A DNA stretch of 35,363 nt from assembly GCA_001823065.1 (NCBI GenBank), contig MHTJ01000004.1, forward strand, positions 2,476 to 37,838. The letters are read 5' to 3'. Each line of letters begins with the position of its first letter. The stretch's first letter is position 1. The translations under genes and the position numbers were made by a program. Below, piece by piece: positions 1 through 9,392 of this stretch. Origin of the DNA: Candidatus Vogelbacteria bacterium RIFOXYD1_FULL_44_32. GTDB lineage: Bacteria; Patescibacteriota; Minisyncoccia; Phycocordibacterales; XYD1-FULL-46-19. The notes below the pieces were generated by a model. It did no database searches, was not told the origin of the DNA, and was given only the letters and a program-made list of their open reading frames with translations.

Positions 1-96
1 CCTTTGTCCCCATGTATATACACGTCCAAAATACCCCTTCTCTTGAGAAAGAACCTCAATAAGTTTTTGATTTATTTTTAGCAGGTCATCTGACAT
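1..96 (-). CDS. partial hypothetical protein (N-terminus MSDDLLKINQKLIEVLSQEKGYFGRVYTWGQR..., continues past the window edge)
   Basis: Minus-strand ATG at 96 is open for 32 codons to the window edge; an in-frame TAG lies just upstream. Too short to assign a family. Confidence 0.4.
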   Translation of the reverse strand, partial: MSDDLLKINQKLIEVLSQEKGYFGRVYTWGQR

Positions 97-158
97 TAAT
101 GTAGTTGAGTCGCCCTAACATCCTTAGGTACATGGGTCATACCGATACTAAATTTTCT

Positions 159-251
159 TGGCGGAGAGTGAGGGATTCGAACCCTCGAGGGGTTTTAAAG
201 CCCCTACCTCGTTAGCAGTGAGGCGCTTTCGGCCACTCAGCCAACTCTCCG
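159..251 (-). tRNA. tRNA-Ser(GCT), 3' CCA encoded
   Basis: Reverse complement CGGAGAGTTGGCTGAGTGGCCGAAAGCGCCTCACTGCTAACGAGG...CCTCGAGGGTTCGAATCCCTCACTCTCCGCCA: 7-bp acceptor stem, long variable arm, anticodon GCT, TTCGAAT T-loop. Confidence 0.95.
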
Positions 252-363
252 TTTGTACACTTTACTGCCTGATACTAGCAGTTTTGTTTCCATTTTTCAA
301 TTGGTCATTTTTATAAATAGAAGCTTTTTATTAGCGGTAAAAGGAGGGTATACTACTTAGGTA

Positions 364-2079
364 ATGAAAATTTTTTCGACTGTATTGTTAAAGGTGGTGA
401 TAGTATTCATTATATTGGTAACCGCTATTGTTATAGTTTTTTTCACTCGTCACTATTTTAAAAATAATAAATTCATTTCTTCTATAGTTGTACCTCACCA
501 TAACCTGGTAGCCGATAAGCGGGCAGAATTTTTTAGGGAACTAAGGGATACCATACCAGCACCGGCGACGATTATTCTCGTATCACCGAACCATTATGGA
601 GCGGGAAAGGGAGACATCCAGGTCTCAAAAGAAATCTGGCATGTTCGCGATGGCGAACTAAAGCCGGATGAGGTTGTTATTGATAGGTTACGGTCCACAG
701 CCCTCGCAAGTGAGGAACCATATAGTTTTACCAATGAGCATGGCATCTACGCGATACTGGGTGATATTAAGAAGAACTTTCCTGAAGCCAGGCTCGTACC
801 GCTTATGTTAAAAGAAGTATCGGCCGTGCGGCTCGCTGAACTGGAGAAGACTTTGCGAGAGGTTTGCACCGATTGTCTTCTTATTGCTTCTGTTGATTTT
901 TCCCATTACCAACCGGCTCTTTTAGCGGAACTCCATGATGATCTAACAAGAAGGGCGTTGCAGAAATTAGACGCAGTAGCTTTACTGGAAAAAAGCGAAG
1001 TCGATTCGGGGTCGGCGCTTGCATTAATGTCTTTGTGGGCCAAAAGCCATAGTACGCGCCGATTTGAAGAATATGCGCACACTAACTCGGGGGTAATTTA
1101 CGAGGATCCGGATGTGGAGACGACCACTCATATTTTTGGTTGGTATGAAAAAGGGGAGGAGGTGGTACCAGAACCAGAAGTGGGCTTCATTTTTGCTGGG
1201 GACGCTATGTTTGGTCGTTATGTCCATCGTGTCTATCAGAGCGATTTTAAAAAAATATTCAGCCAGCTGGGCGACAGAGTGTTTTGGGGTACCGATGCGG
1301 CGATTATAAACCTCGAGGGGGCAATTACGACCGAACCAATAGTTGATAGTCCTGAACCAAACAATATCATTTTCAAATTCTCACCACGAATAGTTGAGGC
1401 GCTGACTTTTCTGCGTGTAAATGGTGCGAGTCTCGCTAATAACCACAGCACCAATGCCGGGCCGGAGGGGACGGCGACGACGCGGAAGCTTTTGGAAGAG
1501 GTCGGCATCAAGGTTTTTGGCGGAGCGACTGATAGTGGTCTTCATAATGTGGTGATATTTCAAGGTGAAGGTCTGAAACTGGCGGTCATTGGCATGAATC
1601 TGACTTTTCCGGGGCAGACGCCAGAGGGGGCAGTGGTGATTATTAAAAAATTAAAAGAAGATGCGAACACAAAAGTGGCCGTTTTTGCCCATTGGGGGGT
1701 TGAGTATGTAGAACAGCACAATGCGACCCAAAGTGCCGCCGCCCATACCTGGATCGACGCTGGGGCCGATATGGTGATTGGGGCCCACCCACATGTGATC
1801 CAGGATGCGGAAATCTACAAAGGCAAACCTATTTTTTATTCACTCGGAAATTTCATTTTTGACCAGGTATATCCGGAGACTCAAGTTGGACTCATGCTTG
1901 CCGGTAAGTTTACCGAATCAAGTATTAAACTCTTTGCTTTACCGATTCGTCTAACCAACTACCAGCCACAGCTTATAAGAGGAGATGAAAAAAAGACTGT
2001 ACTCGATCAGCTGTATTTTCCGCTTAAAGACTATGTAATAAAGACGCCGGCCGGGGATGGTATTGAGATCGAAAATTAG
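364..2079 (+). CDS. two-domain protein: N-terminal MEMO/AmmeMemoRadiSam-B-like domain plus C-terminal CapA/PGA_cap metallophosphatase-like domain
   Basis: N-terminal TM; MEMO-like motifs VVPHH, SPNHYG, NEHGIYAIL, SVDFSHY; then CapA-like motifs FAGDAMFGR, INLEGAI, LANNHSTNAG, AHWGVEY, GAHPHVIQ, YSLGNFIFD. Confidence 0.85.
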   Translation: MKIFSTVLLKVVIVFIILVTAIVIVFFTRHYFKNNKFISSIVVPHHNLVADKRAEFFRELRDTIPAPATIILVSPNHYGAGKGDIQVSKEIWHVRDGELKPDEVVIDRLRSTALASEEPYSFTNEHGIYAILGDIKKNFPEARLVPLMLKEVSAVRLAELEKTLREVCTDCLLIASVDFSHYQPALLAELHDDLTRRALQKLDAVALLEKSEVDSGSALALMSLWAKSHSTRRFEEYAHTNSGVIYEDPDVETTTHIFGWYEKGEEVVPEPEVGFIFAGDAMFGRYVHRVYQSDFKKIFSQLGDRVFWGTDAAIINLEGAITTEPIVDSPEPNNIIFKFSPRIVEALTFLRVNGASLANNHSTNAGPEGTATTRKLLEEVGIKVFGGATDSGLHNVVIFQGEGLKLAVIGMNLTFPGQTPEGAVVIIKKLKEDANTKVAVFAHWGVEYVEQHNATQSAAAHTWIDAGADMVIGAHPHVIQDAEIYKGKPIFYSLGNFIFDQVYPETQVGLMLAGKFTESSIKLFALPIRLTNYQPQLIRGDEKKTVLDQLYFPLKDYVIKTPAGDGIEIEN

Positions 2080-2110
2080 GATAGAAAAGTAAAAAGCGTA
2101 TAATAGTGAC

Positions 2111-3829
2111 ATGGAACAAAACACATCTTTTGGAAATTCAGCTCAAGTTGCACCGGCTATGCCGCCAGCTGAGCCAAAGAAATCGCGACTGGTCTGGCTG
2201 GTCTTGCTTGGCGTCCTCGTAGCACTTAGTGTTTTTGGTGCTTGGTGGCAAATTAATACAGACAAGTCAGAAGAAGCTGGAATAAAGATTGAAGAATCAG
2301 GAAAAGTAGCCACGACAACCGTAGCGGTAAGTTGGCGCATAAAAGGCTTACCACTTTCCGACCAAGGTCTTCTTAATATTAACAGTAACTATGCTGGTTC
2401 GGAGAAAGTATCCTACTATGATTTGGGGCAGAATGGCAAAAATACAATTATTTTAGCTGAAGCGCCACCCGAGGGACCAGGTTCTTTGCCAAAATTTTTC
2501 TTTGAGAAGCAGGATGGCCGGTACGTGTTTATGTCGGCCATGTCATCCAAGGTTGTTACAAATCCGATCAACGATTATGAAGCTAACTATGGAATAAAAT
2601 TATCCAATTTGGTAGATGAAACAGATAATACAATCATCTACCAAGGAATTCAGGGTCCAGTGTCTCTTAATTATCGTGGTTTGTCACTTAAAAATAGGTA
2701 TATTGTTACCTCAGGTCTGTTTGAAGTAGATTTTAAAAATGCTTTAGCGAGCAAAGGGGAAAACGGTTCTTCGGTTATGATAAAGGTCGATGATATTAAC
2801 CAAGGTGAAATGTATATCTGGCGACAGAAATTAAATGGAGTTGTCATCAATCGCTATGTTCTTAAACTACCAAGCGGCTTTTATACCGAATACAATATTA
2901 GTTATCCCTTTTTTACTGACGATTCAGTACCACAGATTATCTGGACAGATGGCAGTGCCAATACTGATACGTACAGTCAGGCGGCCGCGACCGGTGGTTG
3001 CGGTAACCCGGGAGCCTTGGTCACGCCAGGGATAGATGTGTCGAGTCAAATCAAGGTAACTGGTCGAACCGCCTCGGGCGAAAGCATTTATGAGTTAACG
3101 GATATTAATCATCCGATCATGGCTTTTTTCTATAAACTCGGAGGCAAGGTATATCATGGCCCGACTGAAGAAATGGAATCACTGACCGTGGAAGAATGGG
3201 CGGCCCATCATCCAGTGGTTTTTTATAAAAATGCCATCGGTGACTATGTTATTTTCACTAATAATACATACGGTCTAGCGGCCGAATGTGGTAAGCCGGT
3301 CATTTACTTGTATCCGCCTACCCCAATGGATGTGAGGGTGCGGGTGGGGGCCGATGTCACCGTGTCGGAGCCGACCTATGGCGATGGTTGGCAAGTGAAG
3401 GCTTATCCTGACGGTATAATAGTAAATAGTGATGGTAAAAAATATGAATCTTTATTTTGGGAAGGAACGGGTCATGGCCTCTATCCGAATGTGATGGCGG
3501 GGACCGTGGTATCGGCAGAAGAGGTCGAGAGTATCCTAACAAGGCAGTTAGTTCAGCTTGGCCTCAACGATAAAGAGTTGGCAGACTTTCTGGAGTTTTG
3601 GTTGCCAAATATGCCAACCACGCCCTATGTCCGACTAACCTGGTTTACTACCGAGGAAATGAATGAACTGGCTCCACTTGCTCTGTCACCTCGTCCAGAT
3701 ACATTGATTCGCGTTTTTCTTGATTTTCAGGGGTTACAGGAGAAGATTTCTCTACCACCGCAGCAGCTGACAGCTTTGCCTCGACGAGGCTTCACGGTGA
3801 TAGAGTGGGGAGGGATTCTGCAAAAATAA
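2111..3829 (+). CDS. membrane-anchored extracytoplasmic protein, unknown function
   Basis: Long ORF with a single N-terminal TM (LVWLVLLGVLVALSVFGAWW) and a large extracytoplasmic region including CGKPVIYLYPP. Confidence 0.8.
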   Translation: MEQNTSFGNSAQVAPAMPPAEPKKSRLVWLVLLGVLVALSVFGAWWQINTDKSEEAGIKIEESGKVATTTVAVSWRIKGLPLSDQGLLNINSNYAGSEKVSYYDLGQNGKNTIILAEAPPEGPGSLPKFFFEKQDGRYVFMSAMSSKVVTNPINDYEANYGIKLSNLVDETDNTIIYQGIQGPVSLNYRGLSLKNRYIVTSGLFEVDFKNALASKGENGSSVMIKVDDINQGEMYIWRQKLNGVVINRYVLKLPSGFYTEYNISYPFFTDDSVPQIIWTDGSANTDTYSQAAATGGCGNPGALVTPGIDVSSQIKVTGRTASGESIYELTDINHPIMAFFYKLGGKVYHGPTEEMESLTVEEWAAHHPVVFYKNAIGDYVIFTNNTYGLAAECGKPVIYLYPPTPMDVRVRVGADVTVSEPTYGDGWQVKAYPDGIIVNSDGKKYESLFWEGTGHGLYPNVMAGTVVSAEEVESILTRQLVQLGLNDKELADFLEFWLPNMPTTPYVRLTWFTTEEMNELAPLALSPRPDTLIRVFLDFQGLQEKISLPPQQLTALPRRGFTVIEWGGILQK

Positions 3830-3919
3830 GGGTCAGCTCTCCCCAAATCCGCCTATCTATGTTAGGATAGTGTGATAAGGATTTTTTGGGGCTATTATTA
3901 AATAAGTAATACAGTACAT

Positions 3920-4174
3920 ATGCCTAAAGCAAATTCTGCATTTATGAAGCCAATGACCGTGAGCGACGATCTCGCAGCGGTGGTAGGGAAGGGTCCAATG
4001 CCTCGATCAGAAGTAGTGAAAGCGATTTGGGTTTATATTAAAAAGAACGATTTGCAGAACCCAAGCAATAAGCGCAATATTCTGGCTGACGAAAAACTCC
4101 TAAAAGTTTTTGGGGGCAAGAAAGAAGTTTCCATGTTTGAAATGACCAAATTGGTCTCGGCCCATTTGTCATAA
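3920..4174 (+). CDS. SWIB/MDM2 domain-containing protein
   Basis: 84 aa with SWIB signature: GKGPMPRSEVVKAIWVYIKKNDLQNPSNKRNILADEKLLKVFG. Confidence 0.9.
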   Translation: MPKANSAFMKPMTVSDDLAAVVGKGPMPRSEVVKAIWVYIKKNDLQNPSNKRNILADEKLLKVFGGKKEVSMFEMTKLVSAHLS

Positions 4175-4177
4175 GGT

Positions 4178-4230
4178 AAACCAAATTAAAACCCCCCGCG
4201 CCTACGGCGCGGGGGGTTTTAATTTGGTTT
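4178..4230. terminator. bidirectional intrinsic terminator
   Basis: Perfect long inverted repeat AAACCAAATTAAAACCCCCCGCGCC-TAC-GGCGCGGGGGGTTTTAATTTGGTTT between convergent genes. Confidence 0.9.
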
Positions 4231-4254
4231 GACTGTTAAATAACAAAAAAGTCA

Positions 4255-4917
4255 TTACCCATGAGCCACCGCGGCGCTGTACAGGCGGCGCGGGGGTTTT
4301 TGTTTTAATACCCGCATGATTTCGGTCAAGGTGGTGCCGGTAGTGGTGACATCGTCTATCACAATCACTATTTTACCGGCAATATCAGCGGTGGGGCTTA
4401 AACCAAAGGCATTTTTTAAATTTTGTAATCGCTCTTGTTTATTTTGACAATGGACTTGGCTTTTAGTGTCTTTTACTTTTACCACCGCTTGGCTAACGGT
4501 AAAACTAGCTGGCGAAATTTGGGCGATAGTTTGCGCGAGTAATAGAGCTTGGTTCCAGCCCCGGCGCCGCTGGTGCTTTCTCGTCATTGGCACAGGGACC
4601 AGTAAAATTTTCTCAGTGGTGACAAAAAAGTCAGGGACATCGGACAGATGATGTAAAATAGCTTCCTCTAATTTTTGGGCCAAAATTAAGGTGGCTTCAC
4701 TGGAACCGCGATATTTCATTAGCCAGATCAATTGGCGCACCGCTCTGTCAGAGTAGGCGAGGGCAGTGATAATATTTTCTTCTTCACTAAAATTACGCTC
4801 CAGTTTTGGTGCACAAGTTGAGCACAATAAAATATTATTTTTTCCACAGCCGACACAATAGTGTGGAAAAAATATTTTAGTTGCAATGTGGATAAGTTTG
4901 GCGAAAAATTTAAACAT
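4255..4917 (-). CDS. comF: ComF family phosphoribosyltransferase-like protein
   Basis: N-terminal zinc-finger Cys set (CVGCGKNNILLCSTC), central AYSDRAVRQLIWLMKYRG, PRPP loop VIVIDDVTTTGTTL. Confidence 0.9.
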   Translation of the reverse strand: MFKFFAKLIHIATKIFFPHYCVGCGKNNILLCSTCAPKLERNFSEEENIITALAYSDRAVRQLIWLMKYRGSSEATLILAQKLEEAILHHLSDVPDFFVTTEKILLVPVPMTRKHQRRRGWNQALLLAQTIAQISPASFTVSQAVVKVKDTKSQVHCQNKQERLQNLKNAFGLSPTADIAGKIVIVIDDVTTTGTTLTEIMRVLKQKPPRRLYSAAVAHG

Positions 4918-4984
4918 CAGGAGACGTGTTTGTGCTATACTTTTATTATAGAACTTTTGCTAATCAGCGAAAACTAATTTTATT

Positions 4985-6118
4985 ATGGCCTCATTATTTG
5001 GCCTTTTCAAAAAGCAAAATAGTATTATTGGTCTCGACATCGGCTCATCGTCGGTGAAGGTTATTCAATTGCGTAAAGAAAAGGGGCGAGTGATATTGGA
5101 AACCTATGGCGAGTTGTCGACCGGGCCATATGCTAGTAAAGCCGTGGGTCAAGCAGTGACTTTGGCCCCCGACCAGCTCGCTTTACTTATCAAAGACCTT
5201 TTCAAAGAAGCCAATATCACCACCAAGGTGGGGGCTATGGCTATTCCTTTGCGGTCTAGCTTGCTGGTGACTATTGATGTGCCAGATTTGCCCGAAGCTA
5301 AACTGGCTCAAATGGTGCCCCTCGAGGCGCGTAAATATATTCCCGTGCCTATTTCGGAAGTTATATTAGATTGGTCGGTGATTCCTGATATGCGCGAGGA
5401 ATTAATAGGAGCCGAAGAGCCCAATGCCCCCACTGTAACCGACAAGGCCGAGAGTGAAAAAATGCCCAAAATGAAAGAAGTGGAAGTGCTGATCGTGGCT
5501 ATTCACAAAGATACCATAAAACAATATGAGGAAATTGCTCGCCTCACCAACCTAGAAGCTAAATTTTTAGAGATTGAAACTTTCAGTGCGATGCGGGCTT
5601 CACTGTACGGCAGTCGGGGGGCGATGGTAATAGTCGACTTGGGCGCAGCTACCACCAAAGTGGTAATTATTGACCAAGGGACAGTCCGGCTTTCACATAC
5701 GATTAATAAAGGAGCCCAAGATGTGACCCTCGCCATTGCTCGTTCCCTAAATGTTTCTTTTGCTAAAGCCGAAGAAATAAAACGTAAAGTTGGTTTGGTG
5801 GAAAAAGTGGGGGACAAAGATTTGGGCGAGACTTTAAGCCCAATTGTGGAATACATATTTAACGAAGTGAGCCAAGTAATGGTAGAATATCAGAAGAAAC
5901 ACAACCGTAGTGTGGAGAAAGTTTTTCTGATTGGCGGTGGTGCCCTTTTACCCGGACTTTTTGATCTAGCCAAGTCCAATGTCTACGCGCCAGTAGTTTT
6001 TGCCACACCATTTGACCGCGTTGACGCACCCGCTTTTCTGGAAAATATTTTGCAAGCCGTTGGTCCGGAGTTTGCGGTGTCTATCGGACTAGCGTTACGG
6101 GCCCTAGAAGAGCTATAA
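4985..6118 (+). CDS. pilM: type IV pilus assembly protein PilM
   Basis: Actin-like ATPase fold motifs IGLDIGSSSVKVIQL, VIVDLGAATTKVVII, VFLIGGGALLPGL; first gene of the pilus locus. Confidence 0.93.
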   Translation: MASLFGLFKKQNSIIGLDIGSSSVKVIQLRKEKGRVILETYGELSTGPYASKAVGQAVTLAPDQLALLIKDLFKEANITTKVGAMAIPLRSSLLVTIDVPDLPEAKLAQMVPLEARKYIPVPISEVILDWSVIPDMREELIGAEEPNAPTVTDKAESEKMPKMKEVEVLIVAIHKDTIKQYEEIARLTNLEAKFLEIETFSAMRASLYGSRGAMVIVDLGAATTKVVIIDQGTVRLSHTINKGAQDVTLAIARSLNVSFAKAEEIKRKVGLVEKVGDKDLGETLSPIVEYIFNEVSQVMVEYQKKHNRSVEKVFLIGGGALLPGLFDLAKSNVYAPVVFATPFDRVDAPAFLENILQAVGPEFAVSIGLALRALEEL

Positions 6119-6141
6119 TTTAAATATCATCAATTAAAAAT

Positions 6142-6729
6142 ATGCCAATCCAAAATCAATCATCATTTATACCGCGGGAAAATGTGGGGCTTCGTCCGCG
6201 CCGAGAATCGACGATGGGTATTATGATGATGATCGCACTCATCATCGTTGGGTTATCACTATTTCTATTTGCGGGCGCTTATAGCTACCGCTATGTTTTG
6301 GATTTACAGGTCAACAAACCTTGTGCGGGCGATGGCACGGCTTGTGGTTTAAAAGCCACGGTAGAAAATACTCGCCGTAATCTCGGTATTGATAGTATCA
6401 ATCGCTACAATCGATTGGATAAAAAAATGAAAGTGGCGGAAAGTTTGATTAATAGCCATACCAATATGGTGCCCTTGTTTGACCTCCTAGAGCGCCTCAC
6501 TCTCCACACCGTGCGCTTTACTAAGCTTGATTTAGATGGGGACAAAGTATTTTTGGAGGGGGTAGCCGTGGGTTATACCGATTTGGCCGCTCAGCTAAAA
6601 GTTTTGGAAGCTAGCAATTCCTTGCGCGGGGCCGTTTTTTCCAATCTCGGCTTAGATCAAAGTGGAAATGTCACCTTTAGTTTGGAATTAGTGCCGGTCC
6701 CTTCATTATTAGCTTATTTAGCCAACTAA
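6142..6729 (+). CDS. pilN: PilN-like pilus assembly protein
   Basis: Short cytoplasmic N-terminus, one TM, coiled-coil/periplasmic domain; position directly after pilM. Confidence 0.65.
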   Translation: MPIQNQSSFIPRENVGLRPRRESTMGIMMMIALIIVGLSLFLFAGAYSYRYVLDLQVNKPCAGDGTACGLKATVENTRRNLGIDSINRYNRLDKKMKVAESLINSHTNMVPLFDLLERLTLHTVRFTKLDLDGDKVFLEGVAVGYTDLAAQLKVLEASNSLRGAVFSNLGLDQSGNVTFSLELVPVPSLLAYLAN

Positions 6730-6730
6730 T

Positions 6731-7312
6731 ATGTTTGTTCAAATAATTTTGCCCATAGTTTTAATTTTAGTTGGTGGGGGTGTCTATTTTGGCCTGACCG
6801 ACCCGCTAATTCGGGGTGATGGTTTTATGGGTAATGGTCAGGCCAATATTGTGGAGCTCCGTAATGAAAAGAGCGCTTTGTCTAAGGCCCTGGTTGATGC
6901 CAAAGCTTTAGCCGACCGGGCCTCTGACCTAAAAGCAAAAGTTGAAGCTATTTCGGCTGATAAAATCCAACGGCTAGACGATTTCTTGCCTGATCGAGTT
7001 GATGACTTGCAATTGATTGTCGATATCAACAATATTGCCAGCCGGTCTAATATGAAAATTAGTGAGGTGGAGCTGAAGCGGGAGAATAACAAAAGGAGCA
7101 GTGAAGCCGAAGTTGAACCAATGGTAGCGACTGTGCCGGTTTCCTTTACTGTGTCCGGTGGTTATGCTGATTATAAGAACTTTTTGAAAGATATCGCCAC
7201 TAGTTTGCGTATTCTCGAGGTTAAAGATTTGACTTTTTCGACCGGCGAAGCTAAAGGTGAAAAAGGCGGAAATAGTTATCAGCTCACCGTTGAGACTTAT
7301 TGGCTCAAATAA
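6731..7312 (+). CDS. pilO: PilO-like pilus assembly protein
   Basis: One TM, coiled coil, then FLPDRVDDLQLIVDINNIASRSNMKI...VPVSFTVSGGYADYKNFLKDIATSLRILEVKDLTFS, typical of PilO. Confidence 0.85.
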   Translation: MFVQIILPIVLILVGGGVYFGLTDPLIRGDGFMGNGQANIVELRNEKSALSKALVDAKALADRASDLKAKVEAISADKIQRLDDFLPDRVDDLQLIVDINNIASRSNMKISEVELKRENNKRSSEAEVEPMVATVPVSFTVSGGYADYKNFLKDIATSLRILEVKDLTFSTGEAKGEKGGNSYQLTVETYWLK

Positions 7313-7318
7313 AAATTT

Positions 7319-7729
7319 ATGCAACAAAAAAAATTGCTTATAAACATTTTAGTCTCGATCTTGGTGCTGGCTGGTCTAGTGGTGGCCTACTATTTTTTTA
7401 GTGGCTCAACAACAGACGACAATATTAGTATTTCCACTAGCTCAACTGGGGCAGGTCAGACTAATACCATCTCGACCGAGACATCGGAATTTCTGATTCT
7501 TCTAAAATCGTTACAGTCGGTTGACCTTGATGGTAAAATTTTTGAAAATCGTATTTTTGCTACTGACTTGGTAAATTTTACCACTGCCATTTCGCCTCGT
7601 CCCCAAGGCCGAGCCAACCCCTTTGCTCCTTTTGGGGTGGGTAATTTATCTTTGGCTGAAGCCAATGCCACAGCCACCGAGGGGACCAGTACTACCACGG
7701 CCGAGGAAAATTCGGCTCTGACACTATAA
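7319..7729 (+). CDS. small membrane-anchored protein of the pilus operon, unknown (possibly PilP-position)
   Basis: 136 aa, N-terminal TM, in tight operon between pilO and pilB; contains RPQGRANPFAPFG. Confidence 0.7.
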   Translation: MQQKKLLINILVSILVLAGLVVAYYFFSGSTTDDNISISTSSTGAGQTNTISTETSEFLILLKSLQSVDLDGKIFENRIFATDLVNFTTAISPRPQGRANPFAPFGVGNLSLAEANATATEGTSTTTAEENSALTL

Positions 7730-7742
7730 ATAAATAAAAGCT

Positions 7743-9317
7743 ATGGATGATAACCTGACTATTCCGGTAGCAACACTAGCTGGGGACCGTATTCCTTTTG
7801 ATGTTTTAAAATACATTCCAGAAGATTCGGCCAGTTACTACCAATTTATTCCGCTCAATTTTAAAGATGGGGTTCTTGCGGTGGGAATGGTGGACCCAGA
7901 CAATATTGAAGCGCGTGACGCTTTGCAATTTATTGTGTCTAAAAATAATATTCCGTTTAAGATTTTTATTCTGTCGACGGCTGATTTTAAGTTAGCACTG
8001 AAAAGCTACGAGGGACTGGGGGGGCAGGTAGATCGGGCGCTGAACGCTTTTGAAGCCGACGAGGTGATTGATAAAAAAACCTCGACCGAGCTGATTAAAG
8101 ATGGTGAGCAGAAAAAAGGTAATGGGCCGAATATTATTGAAGAGGCCCCAGTGACCAAAATTGTCGGGGTTATTTTACAACACGCCGCCGAGGGTAATGC
8201 TTCGGATATTCACATTGAGCCGATTGTTGATAAGGTGCGAGTCCGTTTTCGAGTGGATGGGATTTTATATACTAGTTTGTTTTTACCTAAAACTGTTCAC
8301 GATGCCGTGGTGGCTCGGATTAAAATTTTGACTAATATGAAATTGGACGAAAAACGTAAACCACAAGATGGGCGCTTTTCGGCTAAAATTGAAGACCGGA
8401 AAATAGATTTTCGTGTTTCCACTTTTCCGACCTATTTTGGGGAGAAGGTGGTACTACGTATTTTGGACCCGGAGAAGAAATTGGTTTCGCTCGAGTCGGT
8501 GGGTTTTTCTGGGCCCCAACTGACCTTGGTCGAAGAGTCGATCCAAAAACCGCATGGACTGATCTTGCTCACTGGCCCAACCGGCTCGGGTAAAACCACC
8601 ACTTTATACGCCATGTTAAATTCGTTGGAAAAAAATAAATATAATGTGGTGTCACTAGAAGACCCGATTGAATATGATATTGAGGGGGTCAATCAATCCC
8701 AAGTCCAAGCCGAAATCAATTATACTTTTGCCAATGGGTTGCGGTCTATCTTGCGTCAAGACCCGGATATTATTATGGTGGGTGAAATTCGTGATAAAGA
8801 AACCGCCAAGCTGGCGATCCAGGCCTCGCTCACTGGCCACCTAGTATTTTCTACCTTACACACCAACAGCGCGATCGGGGTGGTGCCCCGCTTGGTGGAT
8901 ATGGGGGTTGACCCTTACCTTATTCCGCCCACTTTGGTGATGGTGATTGGCCAACGGCTGGTGCCCCTTTTGGTGCCCGAGGCGCGCGAAGCCGTGCCAG
9001 TCGATGGTAGCTTGCAGGTGATGATTGATAAAGAATTTGAGGATTTACCAGCTGAGTACAAAAAAAATATTGCCATTCCCGATGTGGTCTATGAAGCCAA
9101 GTCTATTCCTAGCGCTCCGACGGGGACCAAGGGGCGGACAGCGGTATTTGAGTTTATCCAAATGGACCGGGAGCTAGAGCGACTGATTTTACGGAGCCCC
9201 AGCGAAGATGATATTTATCAACATGTGCGAGCCAAAGGGTTTACGACGATGCGGGAAGATGCCATGACCAAAGCTTTTGCGGGTTTGGTGCCGTGGTCGG
9301 AAGTGAATAAGCTTTAA
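7743..9317 (+). CDS. pilB: GspE/PilB family pilus assembly ATPase
   Basis: Walker A GPTGSGKTTT, Asp box EDPIEYDIEGVNQSQV, Walker B LRQDPDIIMVGEIRDKETAKLAIQASLTGHLVFSTLHTNSA, N-terminal T2SSE_N-like region. Confidence 0.96.
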   Translation: MDDNLTIPVATLAGDRIPFDVLKYIPEDSASYYQFIPLNFKDGVLAVGMVDPDNIEARDALQFIVSKNNIPFKIFILSTADFKLALKSYEGLGGQVDRALNAFEADEVIDKKTSTELIKDGEQKKGNGPNIIEEAPVTKIVGVILQHAAEGNASDIHIEPIVDKVRVRFRVDGILYTSLFLPKTVHDAVVARIKILTNMKLDEKRKPQDGRFSAKIEDRKIDFRVSTFPTYFGEKVVLRILDPEKKLVSLESVGFSGPQLTLVEESIQKPHGLILLTGPTGSGKTTTLYAMLNSLEKNKYNVVSLEDPIEYDIEGVNQSQVQAEINYTFANGLRSILRQDPDIIMVGEIRDKETAKLAIQASLTGHLVFSTLHTNSAIGVVPRLVDMGVDPYLIPPTLVMVIGQRLVPLLVPEAREAVPVDGSLQVMIDKEFEDLPAEYKKNIAIPDVVYEAKSIPSAPTGTKGRTAVFEFIQMDRELERLILRSPSEDDIYQHVRAKGFTTMREDAMTKAFAGLVPWSEVNKL

Positions 9318-9392
9318 AAAACTTTACTGTGAGTAACTTGGTTGGTATTAGGGCGAGTCTCGTGCGATAATTAGCTTAAATAATTTATCATA

